This document shows, piece after piece, positions 16,843 through 26,104 of a stretch of DNA of 64,000 nt. The stretch is from Prevotella sp. (GTDB lineage: Bacteria; Bacteroidota; Bacteroidia; Bacteroidales; Bacteroidaceae). The stretch is from positions 62,001-126,000 of the forward strand of contig JAEEXI010000006.1 of assembly GCA_016291495.1 (NCBI GenBank), in the 5' to 3' direction. Below the pieces are notes generated by a model that was not told where the DNA came from, did not search any database, and saw only the letters and a program-made list of their open reading frames with translations. Numbering within the stretch: the first letter of the stretch is position 1; every line of letters starts with the position of its first letter. Made by a program: the position numbers and the translations under genes.

Positions 16843-18120
16843 TTAGAACGAATAACTCAAGCCCAGCGAGCTGTATTCCATAAACTGCCAGTAGCCCATC
16901 TTGTCATCCGATACCCCTGCATCGTCGAAGCGTGGATAGAGGAACAGGTTGGCTGAGATATACTTCGTGACTTTGAACTCTATCTGATTCTCCCATTCTA
17001 TCAGGCCACGGCGATAGGATGTATAGGCGTAGAGGCGGCTCTTCCACAATATCTGATCCACGATAGCCCACTTGACCTCGCCCGTAAACTGAGAACCGAA
17101 TTCATGCTTGGTGTGTTTGCCGTTCATACCGTTTTTCTCAAACAGGTCACTGCGTCCCACATAGCGGAGGTTATAGGCTAACGGCAGGAAATTCAGTGTA
17201 CCTGTCAGTCTGCCTTTCAAGGCATTCAACTTATACTCCATACCAATACCGATATTCAAGTCAAAGGGAGAGAAGAAATCGGAATACACCCGCTTATCAT
17301 TGGCCTTGAAGCCTTTCGCAAACTGCGTATAGGCAAGGAGCTGCAGGCTATAATACCATTTCTTGGATGCCTGCATACCCAGTTTACTGGTGAAACGCAG
17401 CAGGTCATTGTTGGTCTTGAACTTATGCACGCTATCTGAACGGGAAGTCTGGAAGCCCAGTTTCATCTCCAGTTTATTTTCCCAAGTGTACTTATCTTTG
17501 TCGTTATAGTTCATCTCCAAAGTCACAGCACCCACGGCAGAATAGTTGCTCTCACCACCCTTATACCAGTTGCCAGACACATAGTTCTGGAGGAACTGCA
17601 GGAAGCCGTCGCCCTTGAATTTCCAGAAATTAGGCTTGGTAACGACAATACCCGTTGGAACTACCTCCGGCTCGTCAGGAAGCGGTTCCACATGCTCTAC
17701 TAATTCTACTTCCTGCTTGACCTCTTGGTTGACATCATCACGGACAGAACCCACCTTATTCAGACGAGTCTCAGTATTTCTAATCAAATCAGGACGACGC
17801 ATATAAAGGTTCATCATCGCCTCGTCAACAGCATCCGTCACCTCATCACCCGTCTTTGGATTGAGCGACAACGACTTATTGGCACCAGAGTGATAGAAAG
17901 TGGCAGGAGCAAACAACCGATAGTAGCGTCCGTCAGTCAGAGTCTCCTGACGTAGTGAGTCATTCACCTGCTGGATGGAATCCAACTGATGCCGTAAGAG
18001 GGCTATGGAATCCGTATAGTTCTTCAGCACATCTTCTGTCTGTTGACGGGTGTTCTGCGCTGTGGCACCAAGTGTAGCCAGTAATGTAATCAGTAGTACA
18101 AATATATTTCTGTATCTCAT
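16843..18120 (-). CDS. DUF3078 outer-membrane-type protein
   Basis: 425 residues. Signal peptide at 1-21 (ends GATAQ), then a coiled-coil-like stretch with the repeated DSI..LRHQLDSIQQVNDSLRQ at about residues 30-60. The rest is a beta-rich domain: NFWKFKGDGFLQFLQNYVSGNWYKGGESNYS at about residue 165 is the DUF3078 hallmark, followed by alternating strands that end in an aromatic C-terminus (YSSLGLSYSF) typical of beta-barrel outer-membrane proteins. Function unknown. It shares the divergent promoter region with yidC. Confidence 0.87.
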   Translation of the reverse strand: MRYRNIFVLLITLLATLGATAQNTRQQTEDVLKNYTDSIALLRHQLDSIQQVNDSLRQETLTDGRYYRLFAPATFYHSGANKSLSLNPKTGDEVTDAVDEAMMNLYMRRPDLIRNTETRLNKVGSVRDDVNQEVKQEVELVEHVEPLPDEPEVVPTGIVVTKPNFWKFKGDGFLQFLQNYVSGNWYKGGESNYSAVGAVTLEMNYNDKDKYTWENKLEMKLGFQTSRSDSVHKFKTNNDLLRFTSKLGMQASKKWYYSLQLLAYTQFAKGFKANDKRVYSDFFSPFDLNIGIGMEYKLNALKGRLTGTLNFLPLAYNLRYVGRSDLFEKNGMNGKHTKHEFGSQFTGEVKWAIVDQILWKSRLYAYTSYRRGLIEWENQIEFKVTKYISANLFLYPRFDDAGVSDDKMGYWQFMEYSSLGLSYSF

Positions 18121-18140
18121 CGTCTGAATGATTTTGGATG

Positions 18141-18200
18141 CAAAGGTACAAAATAATTGAGAATTAACAATTGATAATTGAGAATTATTTCGTACCTTTG
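18141..18200. promoter_or_regulatory. Back-to-back divergent -7 boxes, 44 bp apart
   Basis: CAAAGGTA (18141-18148, minus, for DUF3078) and TACCTTTG (18193-18200, plus) are separated by 44 bp made of five heptamers (AATTGAG, AATTAAC, AATTGAT, AATTGAG, AATTATT; 18155-18189). CAATTG at 18168-18173 lies 19 bp from each -7 box and could give both directions a -33 box (ATTG). The ends of the region form an inverted repeat. Confidence 0.75.
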
Positions 18201-18274
18201 ACTAGCGTCGAAGGTACTCCCGTTCGGAAAATTGCAAATAAATTTGCATTTTCGCTCACTTATTCGTACCTTTG
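18193..18274 (+). promoter_or_regulatory. Two-hairpin promoter unit upstream of yidC
   Basis: Direct -7 boxes TACCTTTG lie at 18193 and 18267, 74 bp apart. Hairpin 1: arms 18193-18202 and 18207-18216, 10 bp, loop TAGC. Hairpin 2: arms 18227-18239 and 18242-18253 with one bulged T. TTTG at 18243-18246 is 20 bp before the second -7 box, giving a full promoter for yidC. Compared with 5225-5306 the sequence differs but pairing and spacing are kept. Confidence 0.78.
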
Positions 18275-18315
18275 CAGACTGTAAACTAAATTGAGGAATA
18301 ATATATATAATAAAT

Positions 18316-20196
18316 ATGAATAGAGATACGATTATCGGCTTTGTCCTTATCGCACTGGTACTGATTGGGTTCAGTTGGTACAACAGTCCGTCGAAGGAGG
18401 ATATGGAGTACGCACGAATACAGGACTCCATTGCTGCCGTACAACAGGAAAACGCTAAGAAAGCACAGGAAGCTGCCGCTAAACAGAAACAAGAAGAGAA
18501 GGAGACTGCCAAGGTTGACTCCGCTGCCCTCTTCTACGGAGCTTTGAACGGAACATCCCAAAATGTTGTCCTGAAAAACTCCAAGTTAGAACTGACCCTC
18601 GATACGAAGGGCGGTGTTATCAAGAAGGCGAAGATACTGGACTTCAAGGACTTGAACGGTGAGAAAGACCTGACCCTCTTTGACGAGAAAGACCAGAACC
18701 TGAACTTCATGCTGACTGGTAAGCAAGACAACATCGTCACTGCCGACCTCTATTTCACCCCATCCGAGCAGACTGACTCTACGGTGACGATGACAGCAAC
18801 GGCAGGGAACGGTGGACAGGTCATCATGAAATACAACCTCGGCAAGGACTATATGCTTGGATTCTCGCTGCAGGCCAAAGGACTTACCAATGCTTTCGCC
18901 CCCTCCTACAAGGAAATGGAGATTGAATGGACGGACCATTGTCGCCAACACGAGAAGGGGTTCTCGTTTGAGAACCGCTACACCGGCATTTTCTATAAGG
19001 AGACAAAAGGCGATACCGACAACCTGTCGGAGGCCTCTGATGAGAACGAGAATATCGAGGAGGAACTCGACTGGGTGGCTTTCCGCAACCAGTTCTTCAG
19101 CATTGCCCTGATTTCGAAGGACAACTTCGCCAAGAACGCCAACCTTATCAGTACGCTCGACCAAAAGGGCACGGGCTATCTGAAACAGTTTGATGCCAAG
19201 CTCAAGACCGCTTTCGATCCTACGGGAGCGAAACCTACAGAGTTTGAGATGTATATCGGTCCTAACAACTTCCGACTGATACAGGATGTGGAGCAGCAGA
19301 GCCAGTTCGGCAAGGACCTCGATCTGGAACAGCTCGTCAACCTCGGCTGGTGGCTCTTCCGCCTTATTAACCGCTGGTTCACGCTGTATGTCTTCGACTG
19401 GTTGGCCAGCTTCGGCTTCAGCATGGGTATCGTCCTCATTCTGATTACCATCCTGTTGAAGGTCATCACCTACCCGATGGTCAAGAAGAGTTATATGTCA
19501 TCCGCCAAGATGCGCGTCCTCAAGCCCAAACTCGAGGAAGCCACCAAGCAGTATGACAAGCCAGAGGACCAGATGAAGAAACAACAGGAGATGATGTCGC
19601 TCTACTCCAAATACGGTGTCAGTCCGATGGGCGGCTGTCTGCCTATGCTCATCCAGATGCCTATCTGGATTGCGATGTTCTGGTTTGTGCCCAATGCCAT
19701 CCAGCTGCGTGGACAGAGTTTCCTCTGGATGGACGACCTGTCGACCTATGACCCTATCATTGAGTGGACAAACAACATCTGGGGTATTGGTGACCACCTG
19801 TCACTCACTTGTATTCTTTTCTGTGCTGCCCAGTTGATTTATACCTGGATCAGTATGCGTCAGCAGAAAGACCAGATGATTGGTGCACAGGCCGAGCAGA
19901 TGAAGATGATGCAGTGGATGATGTATATCATGCCGTTGATGTTCTTCTTTATCTTCAACGACTACTCATCAGGTCTGAACTTCTACTACTTCATCTCGTT
20001 GTTCTTCTCTGCCGCCATCATGTGGACGCTTCGCAAGACAACCGACGATGAGAAACTGCTCGCCATCCTAGAGGCTAACTATCAGGCCAACAAGAACAAT
20101 CCCAAGAAACAAAGCGGACTCGCTGCCCGTCTGGAGGCGATGCAGAAGCAACAAGAGGAGCTGAAGAAGCAGCGTAAAAACGGATACAGGAAGTGA
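18316..20196 (+). CDS. yidC: Membrane protein insertase YidC
   Basis: Inserts and folds inner-membrane proteins with or without SecYEG. 626 residues, usual for the Bacteroidota form. N-terminal anchor DTIIGFVLIALVLIGFSWYN, then a Lys/Glu/Ala-rich linker (about 35-65), then the large periplasmic beta domain (about 75-350). The conserved C-terminal five-helix core begins with WWLFRLINRWFTLYVFDWL and includes ITYPMVKKSYMSSAKM, PMGGCLPMLIQMPIWIAMFW and a final FFIFNDYSSGLNFYYFIS. The tail is Lys/Gln-rich. The promoter is the hairpin unit at 18193-18274. DUF1846 follows after 24 bases. Confidence 0.97.
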   Translation: MNRDTIIGFVLIALVLIGFSWYNSPSKEDMEYARIQDSIAAVQQENAKKAQEAAAKQKQEEKETAKVDSAALFYGALNGTSQNVVLKNSKLELTLDTKGGVIKKAKILDFKDLNGEKDLTLFDEKDQNLNFMLTGKQDNIVTADLYFTPSEQTDSTVTMTATAGNGGQVIMKYNLGKDYMLGFSLQAKGLTNAFAPSYKEMEIEWTDHCRQHEKGFSFENRYTGIFYKETKGDTDNLSEASDENENIEEELDWVAFRNQFFSIALISKDNFAKNANLISTLDQKGTGYLKQFDAKLKTAFDPTGAKPTEFEMYIGPNNFRLIQDVEQQSQFGKDLDLEQLVNLGWWLFRLINRWFTLYVFDWLASFGFSMGIVLILITILLKVITYPMVKKSYMSSAKMRVLKPKLEEATKQYDKPEDQMKKQQEMMSLYSKYGVSPMGGCLPMLIQMPIWIAMFWFVPNAIQLRGQSFLWMDDLSTYDPIIEWTNNIWGIGDHLSLTCILFCAAQLIYTWISMRQQKDQMIGAQAEQMKMMQWMMYIMPLMFFFIFNDYSSGLNFYYFISLFFSAAIMWTLRKTTDDEKLLAILEANYQANKNNPKKQSGLAARLEAMQKQQEELKKQRKNGYRK

Positions 20197-20220
20197 AAAG
20201 TGAAGAGTGAAGAATGAATT
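20193..20220 (+). repeat. Four 7-bp repeats between yidC and the DUF1846 gene
   Basis: GTGAAAA, GTGAAGA, GTGAAGA and ATGAATT fill almost the whole gap from the yidC stop to the ATG at 20221. The heptamer sequence resembles that at 27721. Confidence 0.8.
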
Positions 20221-21684
20221 ATGAAAATTGGATTTGACAACGAGAAATATCTGAAGATACAGTCTGAGCACATCAGGGAACGTATTGCCCAGTTTGATGG
20301 AAAGCTCTATCTGGAGTTAGGAGGTAAACTGTTTGACGACCATCATGCCTCCCGTGTACTGCCCGGCTTTAAGCCAGACAGTAAACTGCGGATGTTCGGA
20401 CAGTTGCGTGACCAACTGGAAATCGTCATTGTGGTCAGTGCCGAGGACATCGAGAAAAACAAGGTACGTGCCGACCTCGGCATCACCTATGATGAGGATG
20501 TACTGCGCCTGCGTGACGAGTTTATGAGTCGCGACTTTATGGTGGGTTCTGTCGTCATCACGCACTATGACGGTCAGCGGGCTGCCGATCAGTTCCGTCA
20601 TCGTCTGGAGCGTATGGGTATCAAGAGTTATGTCCATTATCTCATTGACGGCTATCCTCACAGTGTTCAACTCATTGCCAGTGACGAGGGATTCGGCAAG
20701 AACGACTATGTGGAGACTACCCGTGAGTTGGTCATCGTGACGGCTCCAGGTCCTGGTTCTGGTAAAATGGCTGTCTGTCTCTCGCAGTTGTATAATGAAC
20801 ATAAGCGTGGTATTCGTGCAGGTTATGCCAAGTTTGAGACCTTCCCTGTATGGAACCTGCCTTTGAAGCATCCTGTGAATATTGCCTATGAGGCAGCTAC
20901 TGCAGACCTGAATGATGTGAACATGATTGATCCGTTCCATCTGGAGGCATACGGCAAGACTGCTGTCAACTACAACCGTGATATCGAGATATTCCCCGTA
21001 TTGAATGCGCTTTTCGAAGGTATTTATGGAGAGAATCCTTATAAGTCACCCACAGACATGGGTGTCAACATGGTAGGTTTCTGCATCTGTGACGATGAGG
21101 TATGCAGCAAGGCTTCCAAGGATGAGATTATCCGCCGTTACTATGCTGCCACCAACAAATTGGCAGACGGTGCCGATAATGAGGCGGAGGTACATAAGAT
21201 ACAGATGCTCTTCAATCAGGCGAAGATTACAACAGAGGACCGTCGCATCACTATAGCCGCCAATGAGCGGAAACAAGAGACCCATCAACCGGCTTCTGCC
21301 ATAGAGTTGGAGGACGGTACCATCATCACTGCCAAGACTACCCCACTACTGGGATGCAGTGCTGCCCTTATTCTGAATGCCATCAAGCATCTAGCGGGCA
21401 TCGGGCATGATGTCAAACTGATTCCTCAGAGCATGATAGAGCCTATCCAGAAAACCAAGATAGAATATCTGGGTGGTAACAACCCCCGTCTGCATACCGA
21501 TGAGGTATTGGTGGCACTCAGCGTATTGTCACAACATGATGAGCAATGCCGCCGTGCCCTGGAGCAACTGCCAAAGTTACATGGTTGTCAGGTACATACC
21601 ACCATCATGCTGGGTGAGGTCGACCGAAAGATCTTCAAGAAACTGGGTTGCGGACTGACCTGTGATCCGATTAAGAAGAAATAA
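20221..21684 (+). CDS. DUF1846 family protein
   Basis: 487 residues, single full-length domain. The start MKIGFDNEKYLKIQSEHIRERIAQFDGKLYLELGGKLFDDHHASRVLPGF is characteristic of the DUF1846 family. A nucleotide-binding-like glycine segment, VTAPGPGSGKMAVCLSQLYNE, lies near residue 175, and SAIELEDGTIITAKTTPLLGCSAALILNAIKHLAGI lies near the C-terminal third. No signal peptide or membrane segment, so probably cytosolic. The biochemical role of the family is not known to me. Cotranscribed with yidC and followed by a strong terminator. Confidence 0.9.
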   Translation: MKIGFDNEKYLKIQSEHIRERIAQFDGKLYLELGGKLFDDHHASRVLPGFKPDSKLRMFGQLRDQLEIVIVVSAEDIEKNKVRADLGITYDEDVLRLRDEFMSRDFMVGSVVITHYDGQRAADQFRHRLERMGIKSYVHYLIDGYPHSVQLIASDEGFGKNDYVETTRELVIVTAPGPGSGKMAVCLSQLYNEHKRGIRAGYAKFETFPVWNLPLKHPVNIAYEAATADLNDVNMIDPFHLEAYGKTAVNYNRDIEIFPVLNALFEGIYGENPYKSPTDMGVNMVGFCICDDEVCSKASKDEIIRRYYAATNKLADGADNEAEVHKIQMLFNQAKITTEDRRITIAANERKQETHQPASAIELEDGTIITAKTTPLLGCSAALILNAIKHLAGIGHDVKLIPQSMIEPIQKTKIEYLGGNNPRLHTDEVLVALSVLSQHDEQCRRALEQLPKLHGCQVHTTIMLGEVDRKIFKKLGCGLTCDPIKKK

Positions 21685-21690
21685 ACGAAA

Positions 21691-21725
21691 AGCCTGAGCG
21701 ATTAACTCAGGCTTCTTTTTTTATT
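21691..21725 (+). terminator. Rho-independent terminator after the DUF1846 gene
   Basis: Stem AGCCTGAG/CTCAGGCT (21691-21698 and 21706-21713) with loop CGATTAA, followed by a T-rich tract reaching into the 3' end of the convergent phosphatase gene. Confidence 0.88.
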
Positions 21726-23802
21726 TTATCAACAAACACATCATCGTCAAGTCATCGTTAGGATCAGCTCCATTGCGGTGTTTGTTCACCTCGTCCATCA
21801 GTTTCAGAACTACCTTTTTAGCATTGTCTAGCGACTTATCGTTCAATATCTCCAAGATACGCTCGTCGCTGAACTGTTCCTGTTCCTTGTTCTCTGCCTC
21901 GTTAAGGCCGTCGGAATAGAGGAACAAAGGTATTCCCTTGATATTCTCTATCGTCTCTCCAACGAACTCAAGTCCTGGCCAGAGACCGATGGGAGCATTC
22001 GACTCCACCTCCATGAACTTAGGAGGATAGCCCATAACAGGAGGATTATGACCTGCGTTACAATAGTCCATCCGGCCCGTCTTCAAATTAATCAGTCCCA
22101 TGAACATCGTAACAAACATACCCTGTTCGTTGTTCTCCGTCAGTGCGTTATTCATACGGGTAGCGATATCTGCCGGTTTCATGTGCTCCGAGCCAAGCGT
22201 ACGGAACATACGGTTGGCCTGTGCCATAAACAGCGAGGCCGGTACACCTTTACCAGAGACGTCACCCAAGCAGAAATACAACTCGTCGCCCAACAACTGA
22301 TAGCCGTAAAGGTCACCACCAATCTCCTTGGCAGGAGTCATTGCGGCATACATATCGATATTGTCACGATCGGGAAATACATTCGGCACCATCGACATCT
22401 GAATGTCACGGGCAATACGTAACTCACTCTGGATACGCTCTTTAATCTGCGTAGTCTCCTCCAACTGGTCATAAGCTGTTTTCAATTTGGCATGTGCCTC
22501 CTCCAGTCGTCCATGAGCGGCTGCCAGTTTATGGGCCGCCTTGCGCTTATGAAGGGTATACAACAGGAAGAACACAACCAACAGGACCAAGGCAACACCC
22601 GTGCTTAGCAACCGTTGCTGCGTAAGTTTCATCTCTTTCTCGGCAATCTCTGCCTCCTTTCCCTGTGTATCATATAATGTAGCTAGTTCTGCTGTTGCAC
22701 TGCTCTTCTGTCCCGTAATCGCGGAGTCGAGCAAGGAAAGGATACGCTCTCCTGCTACCCGTGCAGAGTCACGTCGCCCTGCCTCAGCATTAGCCCGATA
22801 TTTCGGCAGCATATAGAGTTGGATATTGTCTAGCGACATCTCCATCCCCCAGTCACTAATTGCCTTATCCAAAAAACGGTAGTTATCGGCCGCCTCCGGA
22901 TAACGCTGGGCAACCATCAGGTAATCATTACCCAGTATCTTGCCCGAAGCAGTATGGGCAAATTTCGTTTCCTTAAAGCGCTGATATGCCTCAGCAGCTT
23001 CTTTCGACTTATTCTGTCCCTGCAGAGCAATGGCACGCATAATCTCGATACGGCCCTGATACTCATCAAAATACTCTTTTCGAGCATCTGGGCGCTCACG
23101 ATACTTGCCCAACAGCATCTCCGTACGGTCAATCCAGTAGATGGACTCCGCATAACGGCGGGTATTAATATATGCCTGACTGGTATATACCGTACCCAAC
23201 ACAGCTTCCCGGAAGCCTCGACCGGTAGTATCTGTCTGCCAGCGATTGGCATAGTGACCGCGTGCGGTCAGGAAACTCTGGTTAGCCTCCTCATCGCGTC
23301 CTAGATTCAGCTGACAACAACCAATATTATTCAGGAGTATGGCATAGTCGATATCTGAGCCTATACCAGATTTCTCCATTTTCTTTACCGCAGGAACCGC
23401 CACTTGCAGGGCTCCCTCAAAGTCGCCCTTCACCAGCAGGATTTCGGATAGTCGACGGGCACATTTGTTGTAGCTTAATTGATCCAATGCCGTCTTGACA
23501 TCACACTCTATAGCCTTACGGTAGCAAAGTTCCGCCATTCGGTACTGCCCCTCATGGTAATACGCTACGCCTCGCCAGCGGTTGGCATTAAGCGGAGAGA
23601 TGTCCCCAGCAATCTCAAAACTATCTGCAACAGCCCTCAAACGCTCGTAGTTCATTGTCACACCAATGTCAAACAAGACACTGTCGGCATGACTTGCCCG
23701 TACATCGCGGCGTTTGGCACTTTCACATGACATCCCGCCAAGGATGAGGAGCAACAGTGCACATATCGTATAGAACGATCTATTCTTCAGTAACATACTC
23801 AT
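21721..23802 (-). CDS. TPR-containing SpoIIE-type (PP2C) serine/threonine phosphatase
   Basis: About 693 residues. N-terminal signal or lipoprotein-like segment (FYTICALLLLILGGMSC), periplasmic TPR-like helical repeats (about 60-390), one membrane helix (TGVALVLLVVFFLLYTL, about 412), a coiled coil (GRLEEAHAKLKTAYDQLEETTQ), then a cytoplasmic SpoIIE domain with metal-site residues in EIGGDLYGY, LGDVSGKGVPASLFM and a C-terminal NDDLTM. Likely a sensor phosphatase acting on anti-sigma-factor antagonists or similar. The first possible Met overlaps the -7 box at 23821-23828; Met at 23802 (or 23796) is preferred. Confidence 0.88.
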   Translation of the reverse strand: MSMLLKNRSFYTICALLLLILGGMSCESAKRRDVRASHADSVLFDIGVTMNYERLRAVADSFEIAGDISPLNANRWRGVAYYHEGQYRMAELCYRKAIECDVKTALDQLSYNKCARRLSEILLVKGDFEGALQVAVPAVKKMEKSGIGSDIDYAILLNNIGCCQLNLGRDEEANQSFLTARGHYANRWQTDTTGRGFREAVLGTVYTSQAYINTRRYAESIYWIDRTEMLLGKYRERPDARKEYFDEYQGRIEIMRAIALQGQNKSKEAAEAYQRFKETKFAHTASGKILGNDYLMVAQRYPEAADNYRFLDKAISDWGMEMSLDNIQLYMLPKYRANAEAGRRDSARVAGERILSLLDSAITGQKSSATAELATLYDTQGKEAEIAEKEMKLTQQRLLSTGVALVLLVVFFLLYTLHKRKAAHKLAAAHGRLEEAHAKLKTAYDQLEETTQIKERIQSELRIARDIQMSMVPNVFPDRDNIDMYAAMTPAKEIGGDLYGYQLLGDELYFCLGDVSGKGVPASLFMAQANRMFRTLGSEHMKPADIATRMNNALTENNEQGMFVTMFMGLINLKTGRMDYCNAGHNPPVMGYPPKFMEVESNAPIGLWPGLEFVGETIENIKGIPLFLYSDGLNEAENKEQEQFSDERILEILNDKSLDNAKKVVLKLMDEVNKHRNGADPNDDLTMMCLLIK

Positions 23803-23820
23803 AAAAGCTACAATACGGTG

Positions 23821-23880
23821 CAAAATTACAAAATAATTATGAATTAATCATTAAGAATTAAGCATTATTTTGTACCTTTG
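23821..23880. promoter_or_regulatory. Back-to-back divergent -7 boxes, 44 bp apart
   Basis: CAAAATTA (23821-23828, minus, phosphatase gene) and TACCTTTG (23873-23880, plus, peptidase gene) are separated by 44 bp. The spacer holds five heptamers (AATTATG, AATTAAT, CATTAAG, AATTAAG, CATTATT; 23835-23869). Confidence 0.72.
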
Positions 23881-23899
23881 CAATCAATATCCACAACTT

Positions 23900-26056
23900 A
23901 TGAAAAGATTATTGACCTTTGCAGCAATGGCATTATGGTTAATGCCTGCTGCTATCAACGCAGAAGAAGACGTGATTGGAAAGAGTAATATTCAATTGAA
24001 AAGTCGCATGATGACCCCAGAAGCCCTTTGGGCAATGGGACGTATCGGTACTGTTGAGGCTTCTCCGGACGGCAAGCGTATCGTCTATCAGGTTGGCTAC
24101 TACAGTGTAAAGGCTAACAAAAGTCGTCAGGTCATTTACGTCATGGATGCCGATGGCGCCAATAGCCGACAGTTGAGCACCAATCAGAAAAGTGAGACCG
24201 ATCCAACATGGCTTGATACAGAAACCATTGCCTTTATCTGCGGTGGTGAGATCTGGAGCATGAAAGCTGACGGGACAGACCGCAAGCAATTATCGAAGAC
24301 GGACGGCAAGGTAGAGGGCTTCAAGTTCTCACCCGACCGTCAGAAGGTGATTATCATCAAGAGTATCCCTTTCCATGAAATCATCCAAAAGAATCCTGAT
24401 GACCTGCCTAAGGCTACAGGACGACGGATTACCGACCTGATGTACCGCCACTGGGACCACTACGTGGAGAGTATCCAACATCCGTTTGTCTGTTCTGTAA
24501 GTAGTGATGGAATAGCCACAGATATGACAGATATCCTCGACGGAGAGCCCTACGAGTGCCCGATGGAACCGTTCGGCGGTATTGAGCAACTCGCCTGGAG
24601 TCCTGACTCCAAGACCATTGCCTATACCTGTCGTAAGAAGATGGGACTGGAGTACTCCATTTCGACCGACTCCGATATCTATCTATATAACATAGGTTCG
24701 CGAAAGACCACGAATCTCTGCAAACCTGAGAACTATGTGGCTCCAAAGGTGGATCCGACTATCACGCTCGCCACACAGGCAGTCAATGCCCCTGATAACC
24801 TAAAGAACAATGTGGGCTATGACCAGAACCCACAGTTCTCACCCGATGGCAAGTATATCGCCTGGTTATCGATGGAACGTGACGGTTATGAGGCAGATCT
24901 CAACCGCCTGTGCATTTATGAGATGGCTACAGGTATCAAACGTTATATCGACTGGAAGAGCGATGTAGAGGCTTTCTGCTGGGCACCACAGAAAGAAAAG
25001 TCGGCACTGATATATTTCCTCAGTGTATGGCACGGTTGTAATAATATGTACAGCGTCAATTGGAAGGGAGAGGTGAGACAACTGACAGAGACTTGGGACG
25101 ACTGGACCAGTCTGCAGCTGGCCAACGACGGTAAACATATCCTAGCTACCCGTCAGAGTCTTTCCGCACCAACAGACATCTATCGTGTACTTCCACAGCC
25201 AAAAGCCAAGACAGAACAACTCACCTTCGAGAACAAGCACATCCTTGATCAACTGACCTTCGGTAAGATGCAGCAGTACTGGGTGCCAACGACAGATGGT
25301 AAAAAGGAACTGGTGTGGGTCATGCTGCCAGCCAACTATGAGGAAGGCAAGAAATACCCCACCCTGCTCTTCTGCGAGGGAGGTCCACAGAGCCCCGTGA
25401 GCCAATTCTGGTCATACCGCTGGAACTTCCAGATGATGGCTGCCAATGGCTATGTGGTTGTGGCTCCTAACCGTCACGGTCTTCCAGGTTTCGGACAGGA
25501 GTGGAAAGAAGAAATATCTGGTGACTGGACAGGTCAGTGCATGAACGACTATCTTTCAGCTATTGACTTTGCTGCAGACTCACTACCCTTTGTCGACAAA
25601 GACCGTCTGGGCGCTGTGGGTGCTTCATTTGGCGGGTTTAGTGTCTACTATCTTGCTGGTATCCATGAGAAACGCTTTAAGGCATTCATTGCCCATGACG
25701 GTGCCTTCAATCTGGCTGCCATGTACTTGGAAACCGAGGAGAACTGGTTCAGCAACTGGGAATATGACGAGGCCTATTGGCACCGTCCGCAGATGCCACG
25801 CGCCAAGAAGACCTACCATGACTCTCCGCATAAGATGGTGGAAAAATGGGATACGCCCATTTTGTGTATCCACGGTGAGAAAGACTACCGCATTAACTAT
25901 ACCCAAGGTATGCAGGCCTTCAATGCCGCCCGCATGAAAGGCATTCCTGCCGAGTTCCTTGTATTCCCCGATGAGAACCACTGGGTGTTAAAACCACAAA
26001 ACGGTATTCTCTGGCAAAGGACCTTCTTTGGGTGGCTGGACAAGTGGTTGAAATAA
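23900..26056 (+). CDS. S9 prolyl-oligopeptidase family peptidase (DPP IV/acylaminoacyl-type)
   Basis: 718 residues, exported: signal peptide KRLLTFAAMALWLMPAAINA. Residues about 40-440 form the beta-propeller with WD-like repeats (SPDGKRIVYQV, SPDRQKVIII, SPDSKTIAYTC, SPDGKYIAWLS). The C-terminal alpha/beta hydrolase has NRHGLPGFGQEWKEEISGDW, the serine elbow GASFGGFS, a likely Asp in HGEKDYRINY, and His in PDENHWVL, a complete triad. It should cleave dipeptides or oligopeptides in the periplasm, consistent with asaccharolytic or peptide-using Prevotella physiology. An upstream Met (10 residues earlier) lies in the promoter region and is rejected. Confidence 0.93.
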   Translation: MKRLLTFAAMALWLMPAAINAEEDVIGKSNIQLKSRMMTPEALWAMGRIGTVEASPDGKRIVYQVGYYSVKANKSRQVIYVMDADGANSRQLSTNQKSETDPTWLDTETIAFICGGEIWSMKADGTDRKQLSKTDGKVEGFKFSPDRQKVIIIKSIPFHEIIQKNPDDLPKATGRRITDLMYRHWDHYVESIQHPFVCSVSSDGIATDMTDILDGEPYECPMEPFGGIEQLAWSPDSKTIAYTCRKKMGLEYSISTDSDIYLYNIGSRKTTNLCKPENYVAPKVDPTITLATQAVNAPDNLKNNVGYDQNPQFSPDGKYIAWLSMERDGYEADLNRLCIYEMATGIKRYIDWKSDVEAFCWAPQKEKSALIYFLSVWHGCNNMYSVNWKGEVRQLTETWDDWTSLQLANDGKHILATRQSLSAPTDIYRVLPQPKAKTEQLTFENKHILDQLTFGKMQQYWVPTTDGKKELVWVMLPANYEEGKKYPTLLFCEGGPQSPVSQFWSYRWNFQMMAANGYVVVAPNRHGLPGFGQEWKEEISGDWTGQCMNDYLSAIDFAADSLPFVDKDRLGAVGASFGGFSVYYLAGIHEKRFKAFIAHDGAFNLAAMYLETEENWFSNWEYDEAYWHRPQMPRAKKTYHDSPHKMVEKWDTPILCIHGEKDYRINYTQGMQAFNAARMKGIPAEFLVFPDENHWVLKPQNGILWQRTFFGWLDKWLK

Positions 26057-26104
26057 AGTTTTCGTAATATCGTAATCACGAAATAAAGACAAAAAATAAG
26101 AATA

